Assembly: GCA_007844125.1 (NCBI GenBank)
Contig: CM017562.1
Coordinates: forward strand, 63,905,138 to 63,969,137
Source: Sinonovacula constricta
Taxonomy: Eukaryota > Mollusca > Bivalvia > Cardiida > Solecurtidae
Direction: 5' to 3'
Length of the DNA stretch: 64,000 nucleotides
The position numbers and the translations under genes were made by a program. Numbering within the stretch: the first letter of the stretch is position 1; the number at the start of each line of letters is the position of its first letter. Positions 24,011-35,697 of this stretch are shown here, piece by piece. Under the pieces are notes generated by a model. That model did no database searches, was not told the DNA's origin, and saw nothing but the letters and a program-made list of their open reading frames with translations.

Positions 24011-25162
24011 ATAGTCTATACCCGACATATTAAACTCTGACAGATATTGCGTATAATGATCGACATTTTCTGGAAACTGATCTGCAGGATGTAATGATGC
24101 GATTATACAGTATAGGAAGCATTTTTCATCTCCGTTTTCAATGCTCAAAACTGAACCACTTCTGGCTAAAGATTCTGGAAGAGTTATGTATGTAGATCCT
24201 GTCAACGGTCTGTACAATGTAGTGTGAATATCCAGATTCATCACTTTGCTCACATACCACCCCGATCCTTCTCTGATATATTTTTCTAAAGATGCAAACA
24301 TTTTCTGCATTGCCTCATTTAAGTCATGTACGTTCATATCATTCGCGGATACTGCGGAATAGGTTCTACTCCTGAAATAAACCGTCACGGTTTGTCGATG
24401 ATCAACGTTGTCACGCTGTAATTCAATATGAACACACAAATTCCATTTAATTCCATGTAGCTCTTGTAATCTACGTTTTAAGTACGTCCATATCTGTTCT
24501 CTTATATTCGCCAAGAAAGTAAGCATGTCATATTTTTCATTGTCGTTCGCATAAATGGATCTTTTTTGTACTCTTTGCTTTAATGCATTGTGATCCTCGA
24601 CTCTATTACTTTGTCCAACGTCATGGTTACTTTGCTCAAGAGTCCTATCTCGTTTACCACGACTTTTATCTCCCTCTACTGATGCAGATGCTGTTGCTTC
24701 GGAAATTCCTCCCTGTTGATTTAATGGATGTCTTTCTTCAACGGGGTGAAAAAGGGTGGAGTAGTCTTCGAAAGAGCAATCACAATGCCGACAAGAATAC
24801 GATTTACGGATCGAAGACTCGTGCACTTGTTTTCTGTGTCGATTCAATCTTAATTGACTTGAAAATGTTTTCATACATATTCCACATATTCTCTTGTCGT
24901 TAGATGGTAACTTTTTCATCGATTTGTTATGAATGTGACGATAGTGACGAACAAGATTCCACCGCGTGGAACATGCTTGTTGACACATGTTTCATTGATA
25001 TTTGACAATATGTTTCAAGAGATGACGTTTCAATGCCGCTTTATTTAACACATATTTTCCACAATAGAGGCAATTAAAAAGGGTAGATTGTTTTTGGTTC
25101 TTTTTACCTTCTCCACTTTCATTGTGCTCTGCCATTTTGAATTTATATTGACAGATATTGTT

Positions 25163-25516
25163 TTAAAAGAAATATTCTCCAAGTGAAAATACGAGTGGGT
25201 CTGTTTGACGTTGCTGTTCTTCTTTTTGTGCTTCTTTCAAAGCTTGTTCCTCTTTTGCTCTATAATACCAGTCCTTTATAGGCGATTCTGGTGATATAGT
25301 CCATACATCGAGTAAAATATCTCCTTCGCATAGAAATTCATTGTCATTTAAACAGCTGTTTCTCCTAGATGTCCGCACAGTTTTTTTCTGTTTTCTTGTT
25401 GTACTTTGTTTATGTTTGATACTTTTTAGATGACAATACCACCAATATACTGAAAGTCTTTTGTTACATATGAAACAATATTTAGTTCGTAATCTCATTG
25501 TATACCATTTAGACAT
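25163..25516 (-). CDS. small U1-type zinc-finger protein, 117 aa
   Basis: Lies 28 bp upstream of the polymerase start on the same strand. The N-terminus has 'YCFICNKRLSVYWWYCHLKS' followed by His-rich residues, a CxxC...HxxxxH finger like that of the next gene upstream, then a basic stretch and an acidic, Gln/Glu-rich tail. Nucleic-acid or protein binding is likely; the specific role is unknown. Open throughout. Confidence 0.6.
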   Translation of the reverse strand: MSKWYTMRLRTKYCFICNKRLSVYWWYCHLKSIKHKQSTTRKQKKTVRTSRRNSCLNDNEFLCEGDILLDVWTISPESPIKDWYYRAKEEQALKEAQKEEQQRQTDPLVFSLGEYFF

Positions 25517-25620
25517 GACACCATCAAAGCAACGCTTTCTTTATTTTCGCAAAAAAAGTTAAAAACATCCAAGGGCATGCGTACACATTTTGATCCACGA
25601 CTAATGGCTATACTTATCCC

Positions 25621-25761
25621 CTACTTTTTTCGTCGAATGATTAGCAGATATGAGTTTTCTATACGACACGTAAATATTCTTTTAGTTACATCATAATCTA
25701 CATAATCGAACTCCAAGTCATTCAAGGCGGAATCGATAGATTCAAGTTGCGCCTGTGCCAT
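25621..25761 (-). CDS. small acidic/hydrophobic ORF, 46 aa
   Basis: ATG at 25761, overlapping the end of the upstream zinc-finger ORF by 20 nt and ending about 105 bp before the next one. The protein is acidic in its first half ('SALNDLEFDYVDYDV') with a short hydrophobic, basic end. The compact overlap is the main argument that it is real. No family recognised. Confidence 0.35.
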   Translation of the reverse strand: MAQAQLESIDSALNDLEFDYVDYDVTKRIFTCRIENSYLLIIRRKK

Positions 25762-26260
25762 ATTTTTTTTTCTTATGGTGAGATGTATTGAAAAGTTTTT
25801 CTTTGTAAACAGCCTCTAGTTCATGAAATGGTATGGTATACGCGATTATTTTGAATTTCTTAATGTCCTCGTCTGATATCTGTGGTAGAAATTCATCCTT
25901 TTGATTTATATCAAACAGAGTGAGATCAAAATCAACGATTAAGTCATTTTGTGCTTGCTCTTCATGTTGGTTGGGCGATGGTAGATCCTTAAATATTTGT
26001 TCAAAAGTCTGAAATGACAGAAGTGATTCTGGATTTGTAATTGGGTCTGGTATTTTATTTCCAATAGTATTGTTTTCAATATCCACAATTTCACGTTTGT
26101 CGATTGTGATTGTTTTAGACTGTGTGCTTATATTAAAACAACCTTTCTTTAAACATTTACTTAAGTGTTTATTACTTGTTGAATGTTTAGGCCAGTACCT
26201 TGAAGTTACTTTCTGTTCACAGAAACTACAATATTGATAATCGACGTTTGATTTATACAT
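25742..26260 (-). CDS. zinc-finger protein, 172 aa
   Basis: The N-terminal 'YCSFCEQKVTSRYWPKHSTS' with following 'NKHLSKC' is a CxxC...HxxxxH finger of the same style as the 117-aa protein, suggesting duplication within the element. The remainder is acidic and Ser/Thr/Asp-rich, with 'FDLTLFDI' and a terminal Lys/His-rich patch. A transcriptional or packaging accessory role is a guess. No lesion seen. Confidence 0.6.
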   Translation of the reverse strand: MYKSNVDYQYCSFCEQKVTSRYWPKHSTSNKHLSKCLKKGCFNISTQSKTITIDKREIVDIENNTIGNKIPDPITNPESLLSFQTFEQIFKDLPSPNQHEEQAQNDLIVDFDLTLFDINQKDEFLPQISDEDIKKFKIIAYTIPFHELEAVYKEKLFNTSHHKKKKYGTGAT

Positions 26261-26314
26261 CTTGTTTCAACATCCTTACTTGTATAACGGTCTTGATTTA
26301 TTCACTCATCAACT

Positions 26315-27404
26315 TTAATACGGGTGATATCGTTCACTTTCGACTGTGAATTTGTCCGACTTTACAGGGATCCACTGTTTATATTGTTCAGGTTCCTGTT
26401 GCCGTGGTTGTTGATGTTGCAGTTGTTGTTGCTGCAGTTGTTTCTGTTGCAGTTGTTCCGTATGCCACTGGCTTTGAAAATATCCCGATATCTGAAATAA
26501 CGATTAAAAACAGAGTTGATAATCCACAGCTACTTTTATTTTAAAGTAAATCGTTTATAAATTATAACGTTTTATTAAAGATATTTTAACATCCTTACTC
26601 GTCTCATTACTGTCTAAGCAAGCATACAAGTTATAGACAGTATGCAGTTCTGATTGATGATTATACATTAAAGACTCTTATAAGGTTATATACGCTAAGA
26701 ACACAATAGATCTTTTTTTGTAAGTTCTTTTGAACAATTTAATGCACGAAGAAATCATACACAACCTAAATGTGTATGAGAAAAATAAAACAAACTTTAT
26801 ATAAAGTGTAAAGGAAATAAACGATAAGTATTACAGTATCAAAAACGGTAACGCAAATAATATATATGGGAGACTACTTCATTAAAATTTGAAAAAAAAA
26901 CTGTATAAACTCGTTACCTCCCTTAGAAGTTGCATGTTTTCTTTTACACTCTTAACATAGAAGACATTCGAAAATTATAATGACATCATCATTTCGTTCA
27001 TGAAACAATTTGTTGTTCAAGACATTGTAAAATAGTTTTATATAAACTAAAGAAAGTAATTATATACACAACATTCTGCATAGTAACTTTAAATAAAGAT
27101 AGTGAACAAGTATTACCTGTGGCTGAAGCGTTTGATAATACCCCTTTTTCTCGGAGGTATTTATAACATCTCTTAACTTGAGTGCGTCGTCCATCTTCAA
27201 CGTAATGCTTACAGACTTCTGCATATCACATTCTCCGTTTTCATAACACCGACTGGTGTCGTTGATATAGCAATTCACTCGCTGGTCTTTCCTCAATGTA
27301 ACGTTTTTACAATAGCATATTTTAGCTTTACACTTATGGGCAAACCCTTTGCATCTTTTCTCACGTCCATGATGTTCGAAACGAAACTTTATGCACTGTG
27401 ACAA
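26315..27404 (-). CDS. two-exon Cys-rich / Gln-rich cargo protein, about 154 aa
   Basis: Exon 27404-27117 (donor CAG|GTAATA) and exon 26491-26315 (acceptor TTTCAG) join in phase 0. The first exon encodes a Cys-rich domain ('KCKAKICYCKN', 'CYINDTSRCYENGEC') and a basic N-terminus. The second is strongly Gln-rich and ends 'FTVESERYHPY'. The first exon is preceded by an acceptor-like TTTTTGCTAG, so more upstream exons may exist. Not a known Polinton core gene and no named family; it could be captured host sequence. Confidence 0.45.
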
Positions 27405-28103
27405 CTAGCAAAAACGACAATGCATCTACACATATTCTGCAAGAGATATATTTACAGTCGGAACCCCGATTCTAGAACAAAGAATAAACTATTCTTTAAA
27501 AAAAATATATATTCATACATTCTAACATAACTGAACAAAGATCAGTCTTTTCTTCTTTCATATGCATATTAATTAAGATACTTTTTTTCTGTTTAAACGA
27601 ACAATGATGGTGATTATGAAGCAAAATATAAGTACGTGCTGACCTAACTTACATCCATGTGATAAAATTAGATTTTACTTTATTAGCGTATGAAAGAAGA
27701 AGGTGTTTATCTTTGTTGATATTGTATATTGTGGGTCAGATACAACGACCTACATAGATCACTTAACATAACCCGTGACGGGTAATCCCGATCAAGATTA
27801 GATTACTGTCTCGGTTAAGTACACTTGCTTTCGAATATATTAATATATAATGAAAAATTGCGAAAACTCTCCCGAATATCAGTTAAATGATTAAATAATA
27901 AAAAGTAATAGATACATAAATATTCAGTCCTTTTATTTCCGAAATATTTTTATAACACACCCAATCTCACTAAATTAATCAGCTAGAACGAACAGATTTT
28001 CACGCGAATGTTATTTCTACGCAATCACAGACTCCCTCCCGACTCCATTTTTCGCGGGAAAAAGAGCAAGTCGCAAGAAAGAAAAAAAAAGTAAACAAGA
28101 AAA
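27405..28103. other. Polinton-A right arm, no gene seen
   Basis: AT-rich sequence between the Cys-rich minus-strand gene and a possible plus-strand secreted ORF. No domain or repeat recognised; upstream exons of either gene could lie here. Confidence 0.35.
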
Positions 28104-28343
28104 ATGCATTTTAAAAGTAGAGGCTTAATCATCTTGGCTGTCATGGTTGCAGCTATACACGCCTGCATACCAATGGAAGAGGAAGTTTCTTGTGAAGAAA
28201 CGTCCGAAGATTGCAGCATATATGTGAGTGAAGGGGCGTCCTACTGTGTGCGCAATATTGCACCAATCAGCTCTATGACACGACTGACAGTCAGAAACAT
28301 CTTATATCTTATATATATGTTTGCAATATGTACTGTATTGTGA
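28104..28343 (+). CDS. possible secreted peptide exon
   Basis: ATG-initiated frame with a good signal-peptide pattern (basic start, 'LIILAVMVAAIHACI') followed by an acidic segment with Cys residues. A GTGAGT donor-like sequence follows codon 40 (about 28224), so the true exon may end there and continue elsewhere. It is the only plus-strand candidate gene in the right arm of Polinton-A. Function unknown and the 3' part is uncertain. Confidence 0.35.
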   Translation: MHFKSRGLIILAVMVAAIHACIPMEEEVSCEETSEDCSIYVSEGASYCVRNIAPISSMTRLTVRNILYLIYMFAICTVL

Positions 28344-28572
28344 TGTTAATTTTATAATAAGTTAAATAGTGTTGCAGTTTACTTTCAAAATAATACGCAG
28401 TTTAATTTTTAAGATGTCAGGGGAAAAAATCATTACATTTTCTGTATCTAGTTTCACTAACTTGTTCATTAATACTTTTTGTAAAAAAACAACAATAAAA
28501 AGAAACAAGAGTGATTGTGTCTATTTTATTTTCCATTTATCTGAATTATAATTATCTGTACATTTCTAACTC

Positions 28573-29700
28573 TTAATGATATCGAGCTTGTTGTAGAGTA
28601 GTTTAAAAAAGTAATTAAGACACATTATGCTATTTATATAACAAGAAAGTGCAATTTCAACAAAAATAACAGTGATGTTTCATTTCATTGGTATTGTCCT
28701 CATAATCATCATCTCATTGCCATTGTTTTTTTTCTTTTTGTCATGTTGTTTTTATGCTTTTTATGTATAAACATTTATTCTTTTATAGGAAATATAGACA
28801 GTGGGTAAAAGTTAAACACTTGGTTTGTTTTAAAACTTAACGATGTTGTTAAAATCACAATGATATAGAGCTTGTTGTAGAAAAGTTCATAAAAAGATTT
28901 CAAACATTTTATGCTATTTATTACCCAAGAGAGTGCAATTTCATTTAATCTTTTGAACAGTGATTTTTTTTTCATTTCATTGATCGCATCATATCATATA
29001 TTTTATTGTATGTATCTTGTAATCATCATTATCTTGTTTACATTTTTTTTCTTTTTATTGTGTTTTAATGTTTTTTATGCTTAGACATTTGTTTGTACTC
29101 TTATAAGAAATGTGTTTGGTTAAAAGTTATATAGATTTAGTAAATTGTTTTCTGTTTATTAACATGTACTTTTATAAACTTTTGGCTTTGTTTTAAAACT
29201 CCACCAAAGAGAGTGTCTACTACAAATATGTTATATTTACATTTCTTTTTGCATAATACTATCACAATGATATTGAGTTTGTTGTAGAAAAGTTCGAACA
29301 AAAACAAAAGACATCAGACATTTTATACTATTTATTAAACAAGAAAGTGCAACTTCAACAGTGATTTTTTATTTCATTGATTTTGTCACATCATGCATTT
29401 TATTACATGTATCTTGTCCTCATCATCATCTCATTGACATTGTTTTTTATCATGTTGTTTTCATGTTTTTAAACATAAACATTTGTTTGTTCTATTATAA
29501 GAATGTGGTTGGTTAAAAGTTCCATAGATGTAGTAAATTGTTTACTGTTTATTAACTAAAAGTTCCACAGATGTAGTAAATTGTTTTCTGTTTATTAACA
29601 TGTATTATTTTTTTTAACTGTTGGTTTGTTTTAAAACTTCACCAAAGAAAGTGTTTACTACAAATATATACTATTTACATTTATTTTTGCATAATACTGG
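28573..29700. repeat. three diverged direct repeats
   Basis: A block beginning near 'GATAT-GAG-TTGTTGTAGA' and running through 'GTGCAA-TTCA' and 'TTTCATTTCATTG' occurs at about 28573, 28858 and 29265, with spacing of about 285 and 407 bp. The copies differ by many substitutions and small indels. The 3' portions ('GTTTGTTTTAAAACTT') also recur. Non-coding, AT-rich. Confidence 0.6.
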
Positions 29701-29940
29701 GAAAAAAAAATTAAAAACATTTAATATTGTTGAACTTTGTTACATTTATGTATGTTTTGAGAAATCAAACACAAAAAAATAAAACAGGATTATATATGAA
29801 GTATAAGACATTTAATGAAACGTTTTAGAAATAGTTTGTGTAATGAACACAAGAAATACAGAGAATATATTTGAAATGAGACAATTAATTAAACATGTAA
29901 CAATATAATTAATTAAACATGTAACAATATATACATATGA

Positions 29941-31370
29941 TCAATGTTCTCCATTACGAGGTAATGTTCTAAGACTCGTCTGTTCTGAAAAACAAAAAAT
30001 TAAAAAACGAGTTGGTTTATTAAAAAAACAACAACATCAAAACACATACTTACCACATGTAGAACCATGTAACTATATTCTTTAGTAGTAGCATATTTAA
30101 AAAACAACACTATTTGTAATATTTTATTAGAAAATGATGTATTGTGATAACAACAAGGATTTCATTAGATGTGTATAACTTCATTGCGATTTAGCAGTGT
30201 GTCTCCTTTAAGCTTACTAGACTTTGATCTTAGACCATCTTGATGCAGGTGAATGTAGAAAAAACTGATTAAATTTCTTAAGAAAAAAGAATTGTGTAAA
30301 TTGCACTTTGAATGCAAAGGTAAATATATGTTTAACTCTTGAACAAACTGAGATGAAGTTCAATCGCTCAAGTTCTCTGATTTTTAAGATTATTTATTTG
30401 ACCAAACTGATTCTAGTACAATAAATGTTTAGTGACTCATTGTCTAAAAAAGTCTATTGTCATCTCTTTAGATAAATGCTTAATTACGATAAATTTACTT
30501 AATAAAATGATTTTAACAGATGTATTCTTTTTTATTTCTAGCCCCATAAACAATATGAAATCAATGTTCGAGTTGTTAAAATATAAACGATTGAAAAAGA
30601 AAGGAAACTAATTGTACATACCTTCGCCTTTGAGCTGGCGGGGGACTGCAATTTGGGGTATTCTTATCATCTTCATCTTCTTCCGGCTTTAAAAAGTAAA
30701 TATTGTCAAAATTCAACTACGAGTATTTCAATCTTGGATAACACATAACACTAAAAAGATGTTCAAGCGCTTAAATTATCTGCATTAAAGATACGACATT
30801 GTATGGTTAGATTATGATTCCTGACGAAAATAAATATAATGGTAAAAATGAATTCATGATTTAGTGATGTTAAAAAATCCTCAAAATAACATTGCTTCAT
30901 TAAAAAGCTTTCATCACTCATATTTCAATTTTATTCAAATTGTTAATAAACAAATGTGAAATCATTATACAAGCTGAAAAAAAAGAAAAGAAAAATAAAC
31001 ATAAAAAACAGAATTGTATATAGCTTTGAATCGGAGGACTGTACATCAGAAGAGAATTTGAATCACTGTAGTCATCATCATCGTCATCATCATCATCCCC
31101 GCCTGATGCTTGATTTAATATATTTTCTGCGTCTCGAGTTCTTTCTAATAAATTCTCCAACGTTGCAAGGCGCGAACGGAGAGAATTTATGAATCTATCC
31201 ACCTCTGACAACGTTGGAGCATCAGTTGTTACGGGGATGTTGGATGTCCTACCGTTGTTTTCGGATCTCAAAATCTCCCTAACCTCCCATATGAAATCAG
31301 CAGACAATCGCTGCTGATTATTTAGCATTTGTGCCAGGAACTGCACTATTGCAATGAGCTGTTGAATCAT
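29941..31370 (-). CDS. three-exon acidic coiled-coil protein, about 144 aa
   Basis: Exons 31370-31045, 30686-30622 and 29984-29941 join in phase (326+65+44 nt) with GT-AG boundaries and end in TGA. The first exon encodes helical, Leu-rich segments ('MIQQLIAIVQFLAQMLNNQQ', 'FINSLRSRLATLENLLERT') that look like coiled coil, then a run of nine Asp. The short downstream exons are basic. Unspliced, the frame continues into a hydrophobic stretch, which I think is intron read-through. No known family; candidate Polinton-A cargo. Confidence 0.45.
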
Positions 31371-32275
31371 GGTGTTTTTGCGAGTATGAAGTTTTTCACT
31401 GTGAGTTTGGTTCTTTAATAATGCAGATTTTATAGGTAAGTAATTACAAATGTATAGGGTACTCTGGGCGTTCTTTCCGTGGTCATCTTCACCTTCTTTC
31501 AGAGATCAGACACCAGTGTCATTTTCGTATATTATTAATCTCGCTAGATCGTATCTGAGATGATAAATTAGTTGATGGATTTAATATCACGTTTACACTT
31601 AGACATTTTGCAACAACCTACCGTGAGAGGTCGGAATCTAATTAAGAGCAAGCCGGGTTCATACGTTCCTACCCATTTCAATATACCTCTCTGTTTTTTG
31701 GGGGTTTTTTTACACGTGGATGGTAAACCACTGTTACATAGGGCACCGTTTTTTTTTTAAAGTCTCAGCCGAAAGGTTTGGTCCTATGCGGAATTTAAAC
31801 TCACGACCCAGGATCACAGTCGAATGCGTTACAACTCGACCACTTAAACCAGTAAGATTCGTAACACATTACCTAGTTTGTATAGTGTATTTGAACAGTT
31901 AGCAAATTAGATGCTATTCTATTAGCACATATACATTAAATATTTTTAACATCAAGTAAACTAATCAACACAAACTAAATTTAAATAACAAGTATACATC
32001 AAGCTCAGTGAGATGTTTAAGTACATTCCACTCCATTAGCCGTTGATCTTATGACGTTTTTAACGTTACAGTTTACAAACAGCATAAGACTGTTAATAAA
32101 ACAAACGCAAATACACACATGTATCATTTAGAATCTTAAACGCGTTAACCACATATGATTTAAAGCTTTGAACAAATCAGGATCAACACATTCTTCTGGT
32201 TATACTTATATTTTACTATTTAATTCGACCATGCAGTGTCAGATCATTCAACATACTTCGGGTACATATACAAAC
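31371..32275. other. Polinton-A right arm, mostly non-coding, with degenerate tRNA-SINE-like patch
   Basis: Around 31783-31856 (minus strand) a stretch resembles a decayed tRNA head: 'TGGTCGAGTTG' like an A box and 'GAGTTTAAATTCC' like a B box, about 40 bp apart. No body can be matched. The rest is AT-rich without features. Confidence 0.35.
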
Positions 32276-32387
32276 AAGGGACGTAAACGCGTCACACCGA
32301 AGTATTCCGTGAGTACGATTAACCTCCCCTGAACCAGAAAACAATTTTGCTCCCGGGAGCAAATTGTCCTCTGGTTTTTACCCTACT
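32276..32387 (-). repeat. Polinton-A right terminal inverted repeat
   Basis: Inverted copy of 1098-1209 ending in CCCTACT, followed by the target duplication GATTTT at 32388-32393. It has its own near-perfect palindrome around CTCCCGGGAG (about 32332-32374). Confidence 0.95.
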
Positions 32388-32393
32388 GATTTT

Positions 32394-33583
32394 CTTATAT
32401 TGTAAATATGTTTGGCAGTTTTACCTTACTCTTATCTATACTATACAATCTTAAGGGAACTTCAAGCGGTCAATCGATCGTCATTCTTTTAAATCAGCAT
32501 TTAAATTTCTTCCTTCTGACGTGCAAACCTCTTGTCATGAAGAAACATTTACCGAATATGTACACACACTTGTTTACATTATTACTCCATCTTATTACTC
32601 ATCGAACACATTTTACATATAATAAGCAATATTTCGATTTCACTGATGGCTGCAGTTTGTTTAAAATATTAAATTGTACAAGGAAATACATGAACTATCT
32701 TAATTATCTGTACCACAGACTTAAGCAAATTGTTAGGCGATCATTTATAAATCTCTTTTATCAGAAGTCAATTTGTAGGATAGTGTGTTACAAATACCAT
32801 TAAAGTATATATTAATTTAATACATATTTTCAAACGAGTCTAAATTTTAATAACACTATTATTTGATACACTAATTAATTTGTAAAAATTGGGGCCTTGA
32901 TCCACTAGAAGGCTAGGTAGCCAGCAATAAAATGTTTGACTATCTGAGAAAGAGCTAAAGGTAACAGTACTTTATTAATTAATTGAAATATATCTCCACA
33001 TCGTTTTTTGTTGTTGTTGTTTTTGTTAAATTGTCATAAAAAGCACATAGTTATAGATTTACTTTATATCTTAATTTAAGCACATATATCAAGCATTTTA
33101 GTTGAAATCTGTCCAACCAAAAATCTGCAGTATGTACGTTAAAAATAAATCTTTTCTGTGTGACATTCTCGAACTTACATTCTCAGGACACCGCCTCAAA
33201 ACCTAAATCGTTGCTACGCGCCTGTATAACACGGATGTTACATGTGTATCTACTTAGTCATTAGAGGTACATGCAGTGGATATGTACGGAAGTAACACAA
33301 CCTAAAACTTGCCAATCGCATTAAAGGAAAACATAACCCATTTTTCAGACACACAATTTTATTACCCGGAAGTACTCAATTATTCTCTTATAACTGCATT
33401 TCAACCTCTTAGCAAATAGTAATGTATGCGAAATATTTATTAATCCTAATTTTTAATTATATTACAATTTCAGTGAGAAATACTATAGTTCCAAAATTAT
33501 AGGTCAGATGTAACATTCAATTACTAGTTCATTTGATTAAATAAATAAATAAATAGTACTTTACTCAATGCTACAGTAGTAAA
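32394..33583. other. host intergenic, no gene seen
   Basis: A 131-codon plus-strand frame (32408-32803) begins near the Polinton boundary but has no domain, and its Leu/Tyr/His-rich composition follows local AT content, so I do not call it. Nothing else recognised. Confidence 0.45.
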
Positions 33584-35263
33584 CATGTTCGATGTATAGT
33601 TATCAGTGTCTATGCTAGGTTTTATTTGTGGCATGTTCGATGTATAGTTGTCAGGGGCTATGCTAGGTTCTATTTGTGGCATGTTCGATGTATAGTTGTC
33701 AGGGTCTATGCTAGGTTTTATTTGTGTCATGTTCGATGTATAGTTATCAGGGTCTATGCTAGGTTTTATTTGTGTCATGTTCGATGTATAGTTATCAGGG
33801 TCTATGCTAGGTTTTATTTGTGTCATGTTCGATGTATAGTTATCAGGGTCTATCCTAGGTTTTATTTGTGGCATGTTCGATGTATAGTTATCAGGGGCTA
33901 TGCTAGGTTTTATTTGTGTCATGTTCGATGTATAGTTATCAGGGTCTATGCTAGGTTTTATTTGTGGCATGTTCGATGTATAGTTATCAGGGGCTATGCT
34001 AGGTTCTATTTGTGGCATGTTCGATGTATAGTTGTCAGGGTCTATCCTAGGTTTTATTTGTGTCATGTTCGATGTATAGTTATCAGGGTCTATGCTAGGT
34101 TTTATTTGTGGCATGTTCGATGTATAGTTGTCAGGGTCTATGCTATGTTTTATACGTGGCATGTTCTATGTATAGTTGTCACAGGCTATGCTAGGTTTTA
34201 TTTGTGGCATGTTCGATGTATAGTTGTCAGGGTCTATGCTAGGTTTTATTTGTGTCATGTTCGATGTATAGTTATCAGGGTCTATGCTAGGTTTTATTTG
34301 TGGCATGTTCGATGTATAGTTGTCAGGGTCTATGCTAGGTTTTATTTGTGGCATGTTCGATGTATAGTTATCAGGGTCTATCCTAGGTTTTATTTGTGGC
34401 ATGTTCGATGTATAGTTGTCAGGGTCTATCCTAGGTTTTATTTGTGGCATGTTCGATGTATGGTTGTCAGGGTCTATGCTAGGTTTTATTTGTGGCATGT
34501 TCGATGTATAGTTATCAGGGTCTATCCTAGGTTCTATTTGTGGCATGTTCGATGTATGGTTGTCAGGGTCTATGCTAGGTTTTATTTGTGGCATGTTCGA
34601 TGTAAAGTTGTCAGGGTCTATGCTAGGTTTTATTTGAGGCATGTTCGATGTTAAGTTGTCAGGGTCTATGCTAGGTTTTATTTGTGGTATGTTCGATGTA
34701 TAGTTGTCAGGGACTATCCTAGGTTCTATTTGTGGCATGTTCGATGTAAAGTTGTCAGGGTCTATGCTAGGTTCTATTTGTGGCATGCTCGATGTATAGT
34801 TGTCAGGGTCTATGCTAGGTTTTATTTGCGGCATGTTCGATGTAAAGTTGTCAGGGTCTATGCTAGGTTCTATTTGTGGCATGCTCGATGTATAGTTGTC
34901 AGGGTCGATGCTAGGTTTTATTTGCGGCATGTTCGATGTATAGGTGTCAGGGTCTATGCTAGGTTTTATTTGTGGCATGCTAGATGTAAAGTTGTCAGGG
35001 TCTATGCTAGGTTTTATTTGTGGAATGTTCGATGTATAGTTATCAGGGGCTATGCTAGGTTCTATATGTGGCATGTTCGATGTATAGTTATCACGGGCTA
35101 TGCTAGGTTTTATTTGTGGCATGTTCGATGTATAGTTGTCAGGGTCTATGCTAGGTTTTATTTGTGGCATGTTCGATGTATAGTTATCAGGGGCTATGCT
35201 AGGTTTTATTTGTGGCATGTTCGATGTATAGTTATCAGTGGCTATGCTAGGTTTTATTTGTGT
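33584..35263. repeat. 48-bp minisatellite, 35 copies
   Basis: 1680 bp equal to 35 units of 48 bp, starting CATGTTCGATGTATAGTT. The unit length is a multiple of three and is free of stops in one frame on each strand, so long open frames appear in both directions (minus strand: 16-residue unit MPQIKPSIDPDNYTSN; plus strand: WHVRCIVVRVYARFYL). Unit variants are mostly single substitutions. There is no signal peptide, promoter or unique flanking domain, so I annotate it as repeat DNA rather than a gene. Confidence 0.93.
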
Positions 35264-35697
35264 GTACGTCTGGGTTTTGGTCCTTTGATTACCAACTGTG
35301 CAAACTATGACAATACTGGGTCATACATACATTGAACTATTGGTGTATGAATTGCCATTAGACATGTTGACACTTCATTTCAAGAACAATCTAACCACCT
35401 CCTTTGAGAGTTTTCTTGTATCTTTTATTTTTTACTCATTCTCTTTATGTGCTTATTTGAATTCATCTTTTACGCCCTGTCGTACAAGGTATATTCCAGG
35501 ATATTCCAAGTGCATGTTGGTGAGCACACAACATTATTTGCATATACGTCTTTTCAACAGCCTAATGCAATTAGACTTAGATTTCATTACCACACTTTAA
35601 AATTACACATGAAACAACCGCATTGTTTAAACATTTGTCACCGTGTAGGTCACATTAATATTCAACCGTACAATGAAATTGTAACATGAGCGTTTGG
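35264..35697. other. host intergenic, no gene seen
   Basis: Short overlapping open frames without domains between the minisatellite and a SINE. No other structure recognised. Confidence 0.4.

Larger units (their letters stand above)
8240..25135 (-). pseudogene. adintovirus-like protein-primed DNA polymerase B, heavily interrupted
   Basis: Starts at 25135 with C2H2 zinc fingers ('FNCLYCGKYVL', then more at 24.8-25.0 kb), typical of adintovirus-like PolB. The exonuclease region shows 'FVIYADFKTIN' and 'FFHNLKRFDGN', the palm 'LMNVSVFGKTMEN' and 'MTDTDSL', and the end 'KMKDETNAIPISQFVGLRSK'. Lesions: TGA at 24992-24994; LINE insertion (19893-24010); frame changes near 19797, 19595 and 18010; an apparent internal deletion near 18700 that removes palm motif A; TGA at 17834-17836; Harbinger insertion (8329-17694), beyond which the frame runs on to a TAA at 8240. 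Exo motif I has Lys where an acidic residue is expected. Intron structure was not seen. Confidence 0.9.
1098..32387 (+). mobile_element. Polinton-A (Maverick/adintovirus-like element)
   Basis: A 31.3-kb element bounded by 112-bp terminal inverted repeats starting AGTAGGGTAAAA and flanked on both sides by the 6-bp direct repeat GATTTT (1092-1097 and 32388-32393). Six-base target duplications and terminal AG/CT are typical of Polintons. It encodes the hallmark set: retroviral-type integrase with chromodomain, packaging ATPase, C5-like cysteine protease, penton-like and hexon-like capsid proteins, and a protein-primed type B DNA polymerase. The excess length is explained by a 9.4-kb Harbinger and a 4.1-kb LINE inside the polymerase gene. 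Nearly every core gene has a frameshift or stop, so the copy is inactive. Confidence 0.96.

Noticed and set aside
32408..32803. 131-codon plus-strand frame just outside Polinton-A
   Set aside because: No recognisable motif; composition matches local AT-rich DNA.
33626..35335. Long plus- and minus-strand frames across the minisatellite
   Set aside because: They arise because a 48-bp unit lacks stops in one frame on each strand. No start context, signal peptide or unique domain supports a gene.
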